Of a stretch of DNA of 64,000 bases, positions 1 to 8,129 are shown piece by piece (position 1 is the first letter of the stretch; each line of letters starts with the position of its first letter). The notes under the pieces are model-generated. The model searched no databases, was not told the DNA's origin, and saw only the letters and a list, made by a program, of their open reading frames with translations. Made by a program: the position numbers and the translations under genes. The stretch is from NCBI RefSeq assembly GCF_034670185.1, contig NZ_JAXMNY010000006.1, positions 62,001-126,000 on the forward strand. The letters are read 5' to 3'. Source of the DNA: Nisaea sp. (GTDB lineage Bacteria > Pseudomonadota > Alphaproteobacteria > Thalassobaculales > Thalassobaculaceae).

Positions 1-453
1 CAGAAGCTGCTCGGCCTCGGCCGCGTGCGGTCCTGCCAGCAGCAGGGGAGCAAGGTTCTGCTGCGGATAGACCGGTGCCATGACGGCGACATCGACATAG
101 CGTGCGCCAGCAGCCTCAATCGTCTCCGCCGCCTGGCGTTTCGAAGACGGGGCGCAGGAATTCATGTCGAACCAGAGCGCGCCCTGCTTCAGATATGGGG
201 CGGCGGCTTGTGCCGCGACCGGCGCTTGGTCGGCAGTCACGGTACAGAACACCATGTCCGCGTCCGTCACCGCATCCTTCACATTGAGCCGTCCGGCGAC
301 GCCATGCTCCTGATAGCGGGAGAGCAGGGTCGGTCGCTGGGCGTCGTCATCGGTCTTGATGTCGAAGGCGCGAATATCCGGGACGTCCGTCCAGCCGTCG
401 ACAAAAGCCGTTGCGGCTTCGCCGAAGCCGATGAAAGTGATGCGTTGTGTCAT
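1..453 (-). CDS. NAD(P)-dependent oxidoreductase, 6PGDH/HIBADH-like (3' end outside window)
   Basis: The first 150 residues of a minus-strand gene that runs off the left edge. The protein starts MTQRITFIGFGEAATAF, a Rossmann dinucleotide-binding loop of the 6-phosphogluconate/3-hydroxyisobutyrate dehydrogenase type (GFGEAA at residues 9-14). A second beta-alpha unit follows, with WFDMNSCAPSSK near residue 95, where this family binds substrate. The C-terminal helical domain is missing from the window. It lies 33 bp downstream of the tautomerase gene and is probably the last visible gene of the ring-cleavage operon. A role in reducing or oxidising a pathway intermediate is inferred only; the substrate cannot be read from the sequence. 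Confidence 0.8.
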   Translation of the reverse strand, partial: MTQRITFIGFGEAATAFVDGWTDVPDIRAFDIKTDDDAQRPTLLSRYQEHGVAGRLNVKDAVTDADMVFCTVTADQAPVAAQAAAPYLKQGALWFDMNSCAPSSKRQAAETIEAAGARYVDVAVMAPVYPQQNLAPLLLAGPHAAEAEQLL

Positions 454-486
454 GGTGCGTTTCCGTAGGAAGGGATTTTCAGTTTC

Positions 487-1542
487 TTATGGGAACACAA
501 TACCGTCGAAAAGCTTCCGGGCGGTCCGTAAAATTCCGGACGCGACAACGTTTCCCGCCTCGTCCGTCTCCGCAATCACCGTCGTCTCCCCAATCGGATG
601 CTCGATCGGCATGCTCTTGCGGCTGCCTTCCGGTATCATGGCCATCTCAGAGCCGACGGCCCCCTCTATGAGGCAGGCGGTGGCGACGCTGACCGCACCG
701 AGCACGCCGATGGAGGCGTGGCAGCGATGCGGGATGAAGGTGCGTGTCGAGATCGCTCCACCCGCTTTCGGTGGGGACAGCATGGTCATTTTCGGGACGG
801 ACTTGTCGGTTACATCGCCGAGATTCATCAGCGGTCCGGCTTTCAGGCGGATCGCCTCCAGCCGCGCTTTCAGCGCGTCATTGGCATCGAGTTCCTCGCG
901 CGTCTCGGTGCCGGATATGCCGAGATCCGCCGCTCGCAGGATCACGCAAGGCATCCCGTTGTCGATCAGGGTGGCCTCGATACCGTCGATGATGTCAGCA
1001 GGGTTGCCGGTCGGCAGCAGGGCGCCGCAGGTGCTTCCTGCGGTGTCGCGGAAAGTGATCGCAACCGGGCTCGCGGTGCCCGGCACGCCGTCGATCCGGG
1101 CGTCGCCGTCATAGCGGACCTGCCCGCCCGGCGTCTCGATCACGGCGACTGCGGTCTGATCGGTATTTTCCATGAAGATCGTCACCGGCGTCTTGCCGTC
1201 CCGTGCGGGGACAAGTCCCCGCTCGATAGCGAAACCGCCGATACCGGCCAGGATATTGCCGCAATTCTGCGCGTCCGTGACGATGGCCTGATCGACGAAA
1301 ACCTGCAGGAACAGGTAGTCGATATCCACACCGGGGCGCTCCGACGGTTTCACCACGGCGATCTTGGATGTCAGCGGATCGGCGCCGCCAAGCCCGTCGA
1401 TCTGGCGCGGGTCGGGCGAGCCCATGATCCGGAGCAGCAGCCGGTCCCGCTCCGCACTGTCGGCGGGCAGGTCCGAGGCAAGAAAATAGCCACCCTTCGA
1501 TGTCCCGCCCCGCATCCACATGGCGCGGATGCCATCAGACAT
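487..1542 (-). CDS. galD: 4-oxalomesaconate tautomerase (PrpF family)
   Basis: 351 residues, normal for the PrpF/diaminopimelate-epimerase-fold isomerases. The N-terminus (MWMRGGTSKGGYF, residues 8-20) is the PrpF/GalD signature. DAQNCGNILAGIG near residue 90 holds the conserved active-site Cys, and PHRCHASIGVLG near residue 270 matches the second conserved segment. GalD interconverts the keto (4-oxalomesaconate) and enol (4-carboxy-2-hydroxymuconate) forms made after gallate ring cleavage. The start codon overlaps the end of the aldolase gene by 8 bp, so the genes are probably translationally coupled. Methylaconitate isomerase (PrpF) is the main alternative, but the neighbouring hydratase and aldolase favour GalD. 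Confidence 0.85.
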   Translation of the reverse strand: MSDGIRAMWMRGGTSKGGYFLASDLPADSAERDRLLLRIMGSPDPRQIDGLGGADPLTSKIAVVKPSERPGVDIDYLFLQVFVDQAIVTDAQNCGNILAGIGGFAIERGLVPARDGKTPVTIFMENTDQTAVAVIETPGGQVRYDGDARIDGVPGTASPVAITFRDTAGSTCGALLPTGNPADIIDGIEATLIDNGMPCVILRAADLGISGTETREELDANDALKARLEAIRLKAGPLMNLGDVTDKSVPKMTMLSPPKAGGAISTRTFIPHRCHASIGVLGAVSVATACLIEGAVGSEMAMIPEGSRKSMPIEHPIGETTVIAETDEAGNVVASGILRTARKLFDGIVFP

Positions 1543-2206
1543 ATTTCAGGCCCTTTTCGGCCAGCTTGCCGCGCATGTCGTACATGTCGAGGCCGAGCAC
1601 ACCGCTGGCGAGCTTCTGCCGCTTCTCTTCCTCGAGCGCGATCCGGGCGCGGGTCTTCTCCAGCACTTCCGCCGCTTCCTCGCGGCGGACAACGCAGACA
1701 CCGTCATCGTCGGCAACAATGACATCGCCCGGATTGACCTGGGCCCCGGCGCAGACCACCGGCACGTTCACCGAGCCAAGCGTCTCCTTCACCGTGCCCT
1801 GGGCGCCGATGGCCTTGGACCAGACGGGAAAGCCCATTTCGGTGAGGTCGCGGACGTCCCGCACCCCGGCATCGAGCACCATGCCGACGGCACCGCGCGC
1901 TTTTGCGGAAGTGGCCAGAAGATCGCCGAAATAGCCGGCGTCGGAGGGCGAGGTGGTTGCCATCACCATCACGTCGCCCGGCTGCAACTGCTCGATGGCG
2001 ACATGGATCATCCAGTTGTCGCAGGGCGGGGCAAGGATGGTGACGGCTGAAGCACCAATGGCTGCACCTGAATAGATCGGCCGCATATAGGAGGCGAGCA
2101 GGCCCTTGCGGCCCTGCGCTTCATGCACGGAGGCGACTCCGCATTCGCCGAGGGCCTTGATGATGGCGGGATCGGCCCGCTCGATATTCTGGACGACGAC
2201 AGCCAT
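1535..2206 (-). CDS. galC: 4-carboxy-4-hydroxy-2-oxoadipate aldolase (HMG/CHA aldolase, RraA fold)
   Basis: 223 residues starting MAVVVQNIER. It matches the class II pyruvate aldolases ProA/LigK/GalC, which split 4-carboxy-4-hydroxy-2-oxoadipate into pyruvate and oxaloacetate using a divalent metal. The family block GYFGDLLA (91-98) is followed by LDAGVRDVRD (111-120), giving the active-site Arg116 and Asp117 of the family. The ATG at 2206 overlaps the TGA of the dioxygenase gene by one base (TGATG), which fixes the start and suggests coupling. A longer reading frame upstream only reads through the dioxygenase gene out of frame. Together with galB and galD it completes the lower gallate/4,5-protocatechuate pathway. 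Confidence 0.88.
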   Translation of the reverse strand: MAVVVQNIERADPAIIKALGECGVASVHEAQGRKGLLASYMRPIYSGAAIGASAVTILAPPCDNWMIHVAIEQLQPGDVMVMATTSPSDAGYFGDLLATSAKARGAVGMVLDAGVRDVRDLTEMGFPVWSKAIGAQGTVKETLGSVNVPVVCAGAQVNPGDVIVADDDGVCVVRREEAAEVLEKTRARIALEEEKRQKLASGVLGLDMYDMRGKLAEKGLKYV

Positions 2207-3168
2207 CAGTGGCTTCCTCCTGCAACAGGCGGTGTTCCATGGGTATGGAAAGACTCGATGGTCTTGAGGCCCCAGGCCTGACCTTTCTTGCGGTCGCTCT
2301 CCGTCCAGGTGACCGTCTCCCAGTCCGGCGCAAGGATCAGCCGGGCGCCTGCATTGGCGACCTCGACCCGGTTCCCGGCGGGCTCGTAGACATAGAGAAA
2401 GAAGGTGCCCTGCACCGCGTGCTTGTGCGGCCCGGTCTCGATGAAGACGCCGTTTTCGAGGAAGATATCGGCGGCGCGCAGGATCTCCTCGCGCTGGTCC
2501 ACCGCGTAAGTCACATGATGGAACCGGCCTTTGACCCCGGTATGATCCTGCGTATAGGCGATATCGTAGGTCTTGTTGTTCACCGTGAACCAGCAGCCTG
2601 CCAGCTTCCCGGTATCGAGCATGATTTGCTCGGTGACGCGGGAGCCGAGAGCCTGTTGCATGAAATCCCGGATCGCCTCGACATTCGTTGCCAGCAGGTT
2701 CAGATGGTCGAGCCTGCGGACACCGACACCGCGTCCGTGGAAGCGCTGGGCGATATTCTTCAGCGCCGGCTTTTCTTCCGGCGGGGCCACATATTTGTTC
2801 GTGTCGTAATAGAGCTCGAATACATGGTCGTCCGGATCGGTGAAGCGATAGGCCCGGCCATGGCCGAGATCGCCATCGACCCAGCCGATGCCGCAACCCA
2901 TCTCCTCGATGACCTTGACCCGCCGTTCAAGCGCTTCCGGAGAACTTGTCCGGTAGGCGATATGGCCGACGCCGGTGGTGTCGGAGCGTGTGAGTTTCAG
3001 AGTGTGAAACTCGTAGTCGTCAAAGGCGCGAAGATAGACGGAGTTCGCGTCCCGGCCGCTTTCGGTCAGGCCATAGATGTTCACGAAGAAATCCAGGCTC
3101 TCTTCGAATTTGTTTGTCAGCACCTCGACATGGGCCAGATGCGCGACGTCGAAACAGGGCTCGCTCAT
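2206..3168 (-). CDS. type I extradiol ring-cleavage dioxygenase (XylE-like, VOC superfamily)
   Basis: About 320 residues from the ATG at 3168; a GTG at 3174 gives two more residues and overlaps the hydratase stop as GTGA. There are two vicinal-oxygen-chelate modules, roughly residues 10-125 and 150-280. The Fe(II) triad of type I extradiol dioxygenases is present, numbered from the GTG: His157 in DHLNL, His220 in FHHVTY, Glu271 in PAGNRVEV. The C-terminal block GPHKHAVQG resembles the catechol 2,3-dioxygenase active-site segment. Its place between galB and galC implies a carboxylated catechol such as gallate, but known gallate and protocatechuate 4,5-dioxygenases are unrelated type II LigAB enzymes. 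The substrate is therefore inferred from context. Confidence 0.82.
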   Translation of the reverse strand: MSEPCFDVAHLAHVEVLTNKFEESLDFFVNIYGLTESGRDANSVYLRAFDDYEFHTLKLTRSDTTGVGHIAYRTSSPEALERRVKVIEEMGCGIGWVDGDLGHGRAYRFTDPDDHVFELYYDTNKYVAPPEEKPALKNIAQRFHGRGVGVRRLDHLNLLATNVEAIRDFMQQALGSRVTEQIMLDTGKLAGCWFTVNNKTYDIAYTQDHTGVKGRFHHVTYAVDQREEILRAADIFLENGVFIETGPHKHAVQGTFFLYVYEPAGNRVEVANAGARLILAPDWETVTWTESDRKKGQAWGLKTIESFHTHGTPPVAGGSH

Positions 3169-3170
3169 GA

Positions 3171-3905
3171 TCACAACTCGTCAACGGTGCGCGGGAACAC
3201 GGACTGGAAACCCTCGGCATAGCGTGCGGGGCGTCCGCCGGCCTGGCCGCCGGAATTGCGCCGGAAATGGTTGCCGCGGTTTTCGGCCACGTTGGTGTAG
3301 TAGTCCCAGAGATGCTCCTGGCCCTCCATGCATTCGATGGCGGCCCGCTTCTTGTCCCAGACATCGGTGATGTCGAGGAAAGTGTCCGGCTTCCAGCCCA
3401 TCTGTTCAGTCTGGTGCGGCTCGAACAGATAGAGCTGCGGCGCACCGAGCACCTTTTCGCCCGGATTATGGCCCCAGGCCTGCGCGATCATCCGCGCTTC
3501 GAGGGCGATCCCGGTCGTGTACATATGGTCGGTATTGTACTGGTCGTATTGCGAGTGAGACATCATGAAGCTGGGCTGCACCTTGCGGATGATGTCGACC
3601 AGCTTGTACTTGTCGTCGCGCTCCAGAATCAGCGGATAGTCGCCCAGATCCATGAACTGGATATCGTGAACACCGAGGGCGACGGCGGCATTCTCCGCCT
3701 CGATCCGGCGCGCGGCCTTGACCTTCTCCAGCGTCATGCCGCTTTCTTTCCAGAGCTTGGCGGACTCGCCGCGTTCTCCGTAAGACAGGCAGACGACGGT
3801 GACGTCGTAACCGAGGGTCTGATGCTTCGCGATTGCGCCACCCGCGCGCCAGACAAAGTCGGCCGCATGGGCGCTGATGACCAGCGCGGTCTTGTTTCCT
3901 GCCAT
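3171..3905 (-). CDS. galB: 4-oxalomesaconate hydratase (GalB, PIG-L deacetylase-like fold)
   Basis: 244 residues of the PIG-L/LmbE superfamily. The usual AHPDDE zinc motif reads SAHAADFVWRAGG (residues 11-23), giving His13 and Asp16, with a third ligand candidate at His127 (NTDHMYTTG). This altered motif fits the GalB branch, which uses zinc to hydrate 4-carboxy-2-hydroxymuconate rather than to deacetylate sugars. It is the first gene of the minus-strand operon, with GAGAGG about nine bases before the ATG. Its stop codon overlaps the possible GTG start of the dioxygenase gene. An ordinary PIG-L deacetylase is the alternative, but the GalC and GalD neighbours make that unlikely. Confidence 0.85.
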   Translation of the reverse strand: MAGNKTALVISAHAADFVWRAGGAIAKHQTLGYDVTVVCLSYGERGESAKLWKESGMTLEKVKAARRIEAENAAVALGVHDIQFMDLGDYPLILERDDKYKLVDIIRKVQPSFMMSHSQYDQYNTDHMYTTGIALEARMIAQAWGHNPGEKVLGAPQLYLFEPHQTEQMGWKPDTFLDITDVWDKKRAAIECMEGQEHLWDYYTNVAENRGNHFRRNSGGQAGGRPARYAEGFQSVFPRTVDEL

Positions 3906-3920
3906 TTCTCGCCTCTCAAC

Positions 3921-3935
3921 TGGGAAATTCTCCCA
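3921..3935. promoter_or_regulatory. inverted repeat TGGGA-N5-TCCCA upstream of galB
   Basis: Perfect 5-bp arms separated by AATTC, centred about 23 bp before the galB start codon, in the gap shared with the divergent LysR gene. The position suits an operator or the early transcribed leader of galB. No regulator can be assigned from sequence alone. Confidence 0.4.
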
Positions 3936-3983
3936 ACTATGCGGCGCGCACGCGGATCATCCAATTTCAAACGGCGCCAAGCT

Positions 3984-4002
3984 GTATAAGATTTATGCAT
4001 AC
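3984..4002. promoter_or_regulatory. LysR-type binding box GTAT-N11-ATAC
   Basis: A dyad with perfect 4-bp arms spaced by 11 bases, which fits the T-N11-A consensus of LysR-type regulator recognition sites. It lies 33 bp before the LysR start codon and about 80 bp upstream of galB. That is the expected place for an autoregulatory recognition site controlling a divergent target operon. The function is inferred from geometry. Confidence 0.55.
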
Positions 4003-4034
4003 TGGTTCCCCGCGCGTAGAAGGTTGCCTGTCTC

Positions 4035-5273
4035 ATGGATGTCAATCGCATCAACTTTCGCCACCTGAGGGCATTTTGCGAAGTTGCCGTGCTCGGCAGC
4101 ATCAGTGGTGCCGCGCACCGGGTGCATCTCTCCCAACCCGCTGTAACGCAAGCGATTGCGAAGCTTGAGGGACAGGTCGGGGTGGCTTTGTTCGAGCGGA
4201 CGACGGAGGGGCTGCTGCTGACCGAGCCCGGGGAGCTGTTCCGCCAGCGTGCCGAACGAGCCATCCAGCATATTGAAGAAGGGACACGGCCCGCGGCGCG
4301 ACGGGGGCAGAAGCAGGCAGGCGGATCTGGGGGCGGATTTGAACGCCGGATTACCGCTGCCCAGTTACGTGCGCTGCTGGCGGTGGCGAAGACCGGCAGC
4401 TTCTCACGGGCAGCGCGTCTGATCGGCATGTCCCAGTCGGCGCTCTACAGAATGGCCCGCAGCCTTGAGAAAGATGCCGGGATCGCGTTGTTCGAGGTGG
4501 TCTCGCGCGGGGTCGTGCTGACCCGGGCAGCGGACCGGTTGGCGCGGCACGCGGCCCTTGCCTTCGAAGAGCTGGAACAGGCGCTGGAGGATATCGCGGC
4601 ATGGAGCGGTCGGGATACGGCGCGGGTCAGGATCGGTACACTGCCGCTGGCCCGGACCTATCTGCTACCTCATGCCATCAATGCCTTCCTCGATGAACGC
4701 CCGGATGCCTATCTGAGCGTGGTCGACGGTCCCTATGACACGCTGGTTGACGCGTTGCGATACGGCGAGATTGATATGCTCATCGGTGCCCTCAGGGCGC
4801 CCGAGGCCGTCGCGGATATCGAGCAGAAAGCCCTGTTCGAGGATCGTCTGGCGCTGGTTGCACGCCCGGACCACCCGCTGGCGGCACGAGCGGAAATCAC
4901 ACTGGAAGATCTGTCGGGGTTCAGCTGGATCGTGCCGCGCCCCGGGGCACCGACCCGGAGCAATTTCGAGGGGATGTTCGAGGATCGCCCGGAGCTGCGC
5001 CCGACACATGTCGTCGAGGCCAGCTCGCTCATCCTGATACGGGGTATCCTGACGGAAAGCGACGCGGTGGCACTGATCTCGGCGCACCAGATCAGGCACG
5101 AGGAGTCCCTCAATATCCTGGCCCGGCTGAATTTTCGTGTCCCGGCCGCGCCACGACAGATCGGCCTCTCGGTGCGCCGCAACTGGCGTCCGACCCTGTC
5201 ACAGCAGCGCATGATCGATCTGCTGTTCAATGCCGGCGCCGAGGTCGCGGCGCATTACCCCGATCCGCACTGA
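4035..5273 (+). CDS. LysR-type regulator with two tandem winged-HTH domains
   Basis: 412 residues, about 105 more than a usual LysR protein. The first LysR HTH spans residues 8-66 (FRHLRAFCEVAVLGSISGAA, SQPAVTQAI). A Gly/Arg/Gln-rich linker follows at about 88-105, then a second complete HTH at 108-167 (LRALLAVAKTGSFSRAA, SQSALYRMARSLE). A single LysR effector-binding domain runs from about 195 to 395. The reading frame is unbroken from ATG to stop, so this is not two genes. It is divergent from the gal operon and probably controls it in response to an aromatic acid or pathway intermediate. The two HTHs differ enough to suggest old duplication rather than recent copying. Confidence 0.88.
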   Translation: MDVNRINFRHLRAFCEVAVLGSISGAAHRVHLSQPAVTQAIAKLEGQVGVALFERTTEGLLLTEPGELFRQRAERAIQHIEEGTRPAARRGQKQAGGSGGGFERRITAAQLRALLAVAKTGSFSRAARLIGMSQSALYRMARSLEKDAGIALFEVVSRGVVLTRAADRLARHAALAFEELEQALEDIAAWSGRDTARVRIGTLPLARTYLLPHAINAFLDERPDAYLSVVDGPYDTLVDALRYGEIDMLIGALRAPEAVADIEQKALFEDRLALVARPDHPLAARAEITLEDLSGFSWIVPRPGAPTRSNFEGMFEDRPELRPTHVVEASSLILIRGILTESDAVALISAHQIRHEESLNILARLNFRVPAAPRQIGLSVRRNWRPTLSQQRMIDLLFNAGAEVAAHYPDPH

Positions 5274-5282
5274 TCGCGCCGC

Positions 5283-6167
5283 TTATCCCGCGAGATTGGC
5301 GGTGAAAAACGCAGTCGTCCGTTCCCAGGCGAGTTTCGCGGCAGCCTCGTTGTAGCGGGGCGTCGAATTGTTGTGGAAGCCGTGATTGGTGCCGGGATAG
5401 ACGTGGATCTCGTGACTGACACCATTCGCCTTGAGGGCAGCATCGAAGCCTTCGATCCCAGCATTCACGCGCGGGTCCTCTTCCGCGTAATGGGCCAGCA
5501 GCGGCGCCTTGATCCGGGCCACGTCCGCGTCCGCCGGTTGGCGCCCGTAGAAGGGCACGCCGGCATTGAGATCAGCGCCCATTTCCACGGCGAGATAGTT
5601 CACCACACCGCCGCCAAAGCAGAACCCGGTGGCACCGAGCTTACCGTTCGAGAGCGGGTGTGATTTCAGGAATTTGGCACCGTTCAGCATGTCGACATGG
5701 ATCTTGCCCCGGTCGAGGCCGGCCTGCAGGACCTTACCGTCATCGTCATTGCCGGGATACCCGCCCGCCGGCCAGAGCCCATCCGGTGCGAAAGCCAGGA
5801 AACCGGCAACGGCGGCCCGGCGCGCAACATCCTCGATATACGGATTGAGGCCCCGGTTCTCGTGGACTACCAGAACGGCAGGAAACGGCCCGTCGCCCGC
5901 CGGCTGCACCAGATAACCCCGCATCTCACCGCTGTTGCCACCGGGAGACTTATAGGTTTCATAGGTTGCCTTGATCCGGGGATCGGTGAAGGAAATGGTC
6001 TGTGCCGCCGCATAGTTCGGCAGCAGGGCCTCGGCCATGGCAAGTCCGGTTCCGCCGATCACGGCGATGGTCGACGCGCGTTTCAGGAACTCGCGACGCT
6101 TCATGCTGCTGTGACAATACTGATCGTAGAGCGCGTAGATACGTGGATCGATCTTCGACGTGTCCAT
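5283..6167 (-). CDS. dienelactone hydrolase family protein, Tat-exported
   Basis: 294 residues from the ATG at 6167, which follows a strong AGGGAGGGAAGAG ribosome-binding stretch; longer in-frame starts lack one. A twin-arginine motif RREFLKR (24-30) precedes a hydrophobic segment ending near YAAAQ at 52-56, so export to the periplasm is likely. The alpha/beta hydrolase body carries the dienelactone-hydrolase triad Cys183 (GFCFGGG), Asp231 (EEDPRVNAG) and His262 (NHGFH). Relatives of the YghX type have this layout. The true substrate is unknown; a lactone or ester linked to aromatic breakdown is plausible from the neighbours. It converges on the LysR gene with a 9 bp gap. Confidence 0.85.
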   Translation of the reverse strand: MDTSKIDPRIYALYDQYCHSSMKRREFLKRASTIAVIGGTGLAMAEALLPNYAAAQTISFTDPRIKATYETYKSPGGNSGEMRGYLVQPAGDGPFPAVLVVHENRGLNPYIEDVARRAAVAGFLAFAPDGLWPAGGYPGNDDDGKVLQAGLDRGKIHVDMLNGAKFLKSHPLSNGKLGATGFCFGGGVVNYLAVEMGADLNAGVPFYGRQPADADVARIKAPLLAHYAEEDPRVNAGIEGFDAALKANGVSHEIHVYPGTNHGFHNNSTPRYNEAAAKLAWERTTAFFTANLAG

Positions 6168-6340
6168 CTCTTCCCTCCCTGGGAGTGATCTCACAAATAC
6201 CGCGATGAGATCATACGCGCGGTATGTGAAAAAACTCGAGGCCGTCCGGCACCTCCTCTTGCTGAATGAGATCAAAGCCGCGTTACTTGGGGCGCCGTGC
6301 CGGGAGGGCGCGCAAGAAATCAAGAGGGAGGCGAAACGCC

Positions 6341-6778
6341 GTGACACACAAGATTCATATCCTGAACGGTCCGAACCTGAACAAGCTCGGTAAACGCGAG
6401 CCACATATCTACGGATATACGACGCTTGGTGAGGTCGAGGGATGGTGCCGGGAAGCGGCGCGTGGTCCGCTGGAGTTCAAGCAGACCAACCATGAGGGCG
6501 AGCTGATCGAAATGATCCAGCAGGCCGAAGACGAGGCCGACGGGCTGATCATCAACCCGGCGGGCTACAGCTTCACCTCGGTCGCGCTGTTCGATGCTTT
6601 GAAAATATTCGAGGGTCCGAAGATCGAGCTGCACATCTCCAACATTCATGCGCGCGACAAGCTGCACGAGCATTCCCTGCTGTCGGCAGCGGCGACAGCG
6701 GTTATTTGCGGTCTTGGTCCACGCGGGTATCTGACTGCGATGGGGGCGATTTACGAGATGCTGGATGCTCGTGCCTGA
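6341..6778 (+). CDS. aroQ: type II 3-dehydroquinate dehydratase
   Basis: 145 residues from a GTG start preceded by AGAGGGAGG; this matches the usual 145-150 residues, whereas earlier in-frame starts add a basic tail not seen in the family. Motifs include LNGPNLNKLGKRE (8-20) with the active-site Arg19 and catalytic Tyr24 (IYG), NPAGYSFTS (72-80), and ELHISNIHARD with His103. The enzyme dehydrates 3-dehydroquinate to 3-dehydroshikimate, in the shikimate pathway or in quinate use. Beside an aromatic catabolic operon, a catabolic role feeding dehydroshikimate toward protocatechuate or gallate is possible, but a housekeeping role cannot be excluded. Confidence 0.93.
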   Translation: MTHKIHILNGPNLNKLGKREPHIYGYTTLGEVEGWCREAARGPLEFKQTNHEGELIEMIQQAEDEADGLIINPAGYSFTSVALFDALKIFEGPKIELHISNIHARDKLHEHSLLSAAATAVICGLGPRGYLTAMGAIYEMLDARA

Positions 6779-6794
6779 ACTTCTGTCGGGCGGC

Positions 6795-6836
6795 AGGCTC
6801 TCCTCCCGATGTTTTGATGGCTTGGGAGAGGAGCCT
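6795..6836. terminator. hairpin between convergent genes
   Basis: An imperfect inverted repeat with 13-base arms (11 of 13 paired) and a 16-base loop. It sits in the 84 bp between the stop of aroQ (plus) and the stop of the barrel gene (minus). There is no clear U-tract, so a bidirectional terminator is likely by position rather than by textbook form. Confidence 0.45.
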
Positions 6837-6862
6837 GCTTGGCCTGACGGCAGATTACCGGC

Positions 6863-7996
6863 CTAGAACATGTAGGTGACGCCGAGCCTGGCGCTCCAGC
6901 TGGCACCGAGGCGGGTGCCGTTAACCTTTTCGTAGAGGGGCAGGCCGGCTTCCGCACCAATTCTCACTCCGTTCCCCGGCGTGATGTTGAAGCCGAGCAG
7001 GCCGCCGATCCGGTCGCTTCCGTAATTGTCCGGATTGGCGCCGATAGCCGCACCGCTGATATTCGGGTCCTGGCCGTGGATTTTCCCTTCGGTTCGGGCA
7101 TTGATCCGTGCCGTCGCCTGGAACCAGTCGGTGAACCGGTAGCCGACCCAGCTTGTCACACGGTGGATGTTGCCGAGGCGGTAATCCTCGGAGTTCTCCG
7201 ACTGCATGCGGAGAACTGCCTTGTACTGGGCGCCCCATGAGAAGGCGCCGGAGGCACCGGAATAGGTAATGCCGGGCAGGAAGTCGACGGTACCGGAGCC
7301 GAGTTGCATGCCGTAGGGCAGACGCCGGGTCATGTACATACCGGTCGGCATCAGCATGCGGCCGGTTTCCTCGATACTGCCCGTGGGCAGGCTGACGGCG
7401 CCGGCTGCGGTGATCCGGTGCATGCCTTCCTTGTAGAGCGTATAGGCCGCGCCGACCTTGACGTCTCCGATCCCTGAACTGGAGGCGCTGTTCTCGCCCC
7501 GCCGCGTCGTGCCCGACATGCCGGAGAAGGTGACCATTGTCATGTCCCTCTCGATATAGGGCACCGTGGCCATCACGCCGAGAGTGTCGGTGACGCCGTA
7601 CATCGCGCTGACCATGGCCATCTTGGTTTCCATCTCGGTTGGCACCATGCGTACGGTCGCGGGCGGTGCAAAGGGATTGGCAACGCTGGCAGCCGCTGTT
7701 TCGGGCGTGATTTCGTTCGAGCCCTGCAGCAGCTCGTCCATCTTCATCTGCATGACGCGTGCGCCGAGCATGAAGCGCCCCTTCATCGGCGTGCGCGCAC
7801 CCATGACGCCGATCGGCAGCGGGTGTCCGTGCGCGTCCATGGCCATGCCGTGTTTTGCGTCATGGCCATGCTGCATGGCGCTGTGGTCCTTCGCGCCATG
7901 ATTTGCATGCTGCGCGAACGCGGCGTGGGAGGGTGCTGCGAACAGGGCCGCGAGTGCAGCGGTACGCAGAAATTTGAGAGTCTTTGTCTGTGCCAT
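6863..7996 (-). CDS. outer-membrane beta-barrel protein with His/Met-rich N-terminus (putative metal-linked transporter)
   Basis: 377 residues from the ATG at 7996, chosen because GAGGAA lies just upstream; an ATG at 8008 adds four residues. A signal peptide (hydrophobic core LRTAALAALFAAPSHAAFA) is followed by a His/Met-rich stretch at about residues 30-60 (HANHGAKDHSAM, HGHDAKHGMAMDAHGH) that could bind copper. The rest alternates short amphipathic strands and ends in Tyr-Met-Phe, the C-terminal aromatic typical of outer-membrane barrels. It resembles the MetA-pathway/transporter barrel family. The adjacent DUF2946 gene on the same strand supports a copper-related role, which remains inference. 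Confidence 0.72.
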   Translation of the reverse strand: MAQTKTLKFLRTAALAALFAAPSHAAFAQHANHGAKDHSAMQHGHDAKHGMAMDAHGHPLPIGVMGARTPMKGRFMLGARVMQMKMDELLQGSNEITPETAAASVANPFAPPATVRMVPTEMETKMAMVSAMYGVTDTLGVMATVPYIERDMTMVTFSGMSGTTRRGENSASSSGIGDVKVGAAYTLYKEGMHRITAAGAVSLPTGSIEETGRMLMPTGMYMTRRLPYGMQLGSGTVDFLPGITYSGASGAFSWGAQYKAVLRMQSENSEDYRLGNIHRVTSWVGYRFTDWFQATARINARTEGKIHGQDPNISGAAIGANPDNYGSDRIGGLLGFNITPGNGVRIGAEAGLPLYEKVNGTRLGASWSARLGVTYMF

Positions 7997-8129
7997 GGTT
8001 CCTCGCATGGTCGGAATCTTTCAAATGACAGACGTCTTCGTCCGGCGCATGAGGGCCGGCGAATTGGATCTGTCCTGGATGTTCTGAAAGAAGCGGCGTG
8101 AAGCGTGGCGTCGGGCGCCGTGTGCTAAC

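Noticed and set aside
4035..5273. Possibility that the double-HTH LysR is two genes or a frameshift artefact
   Set aside because: One uninterrupted frame of normal codon use; the first segment has no effector domain and no stop before the second.
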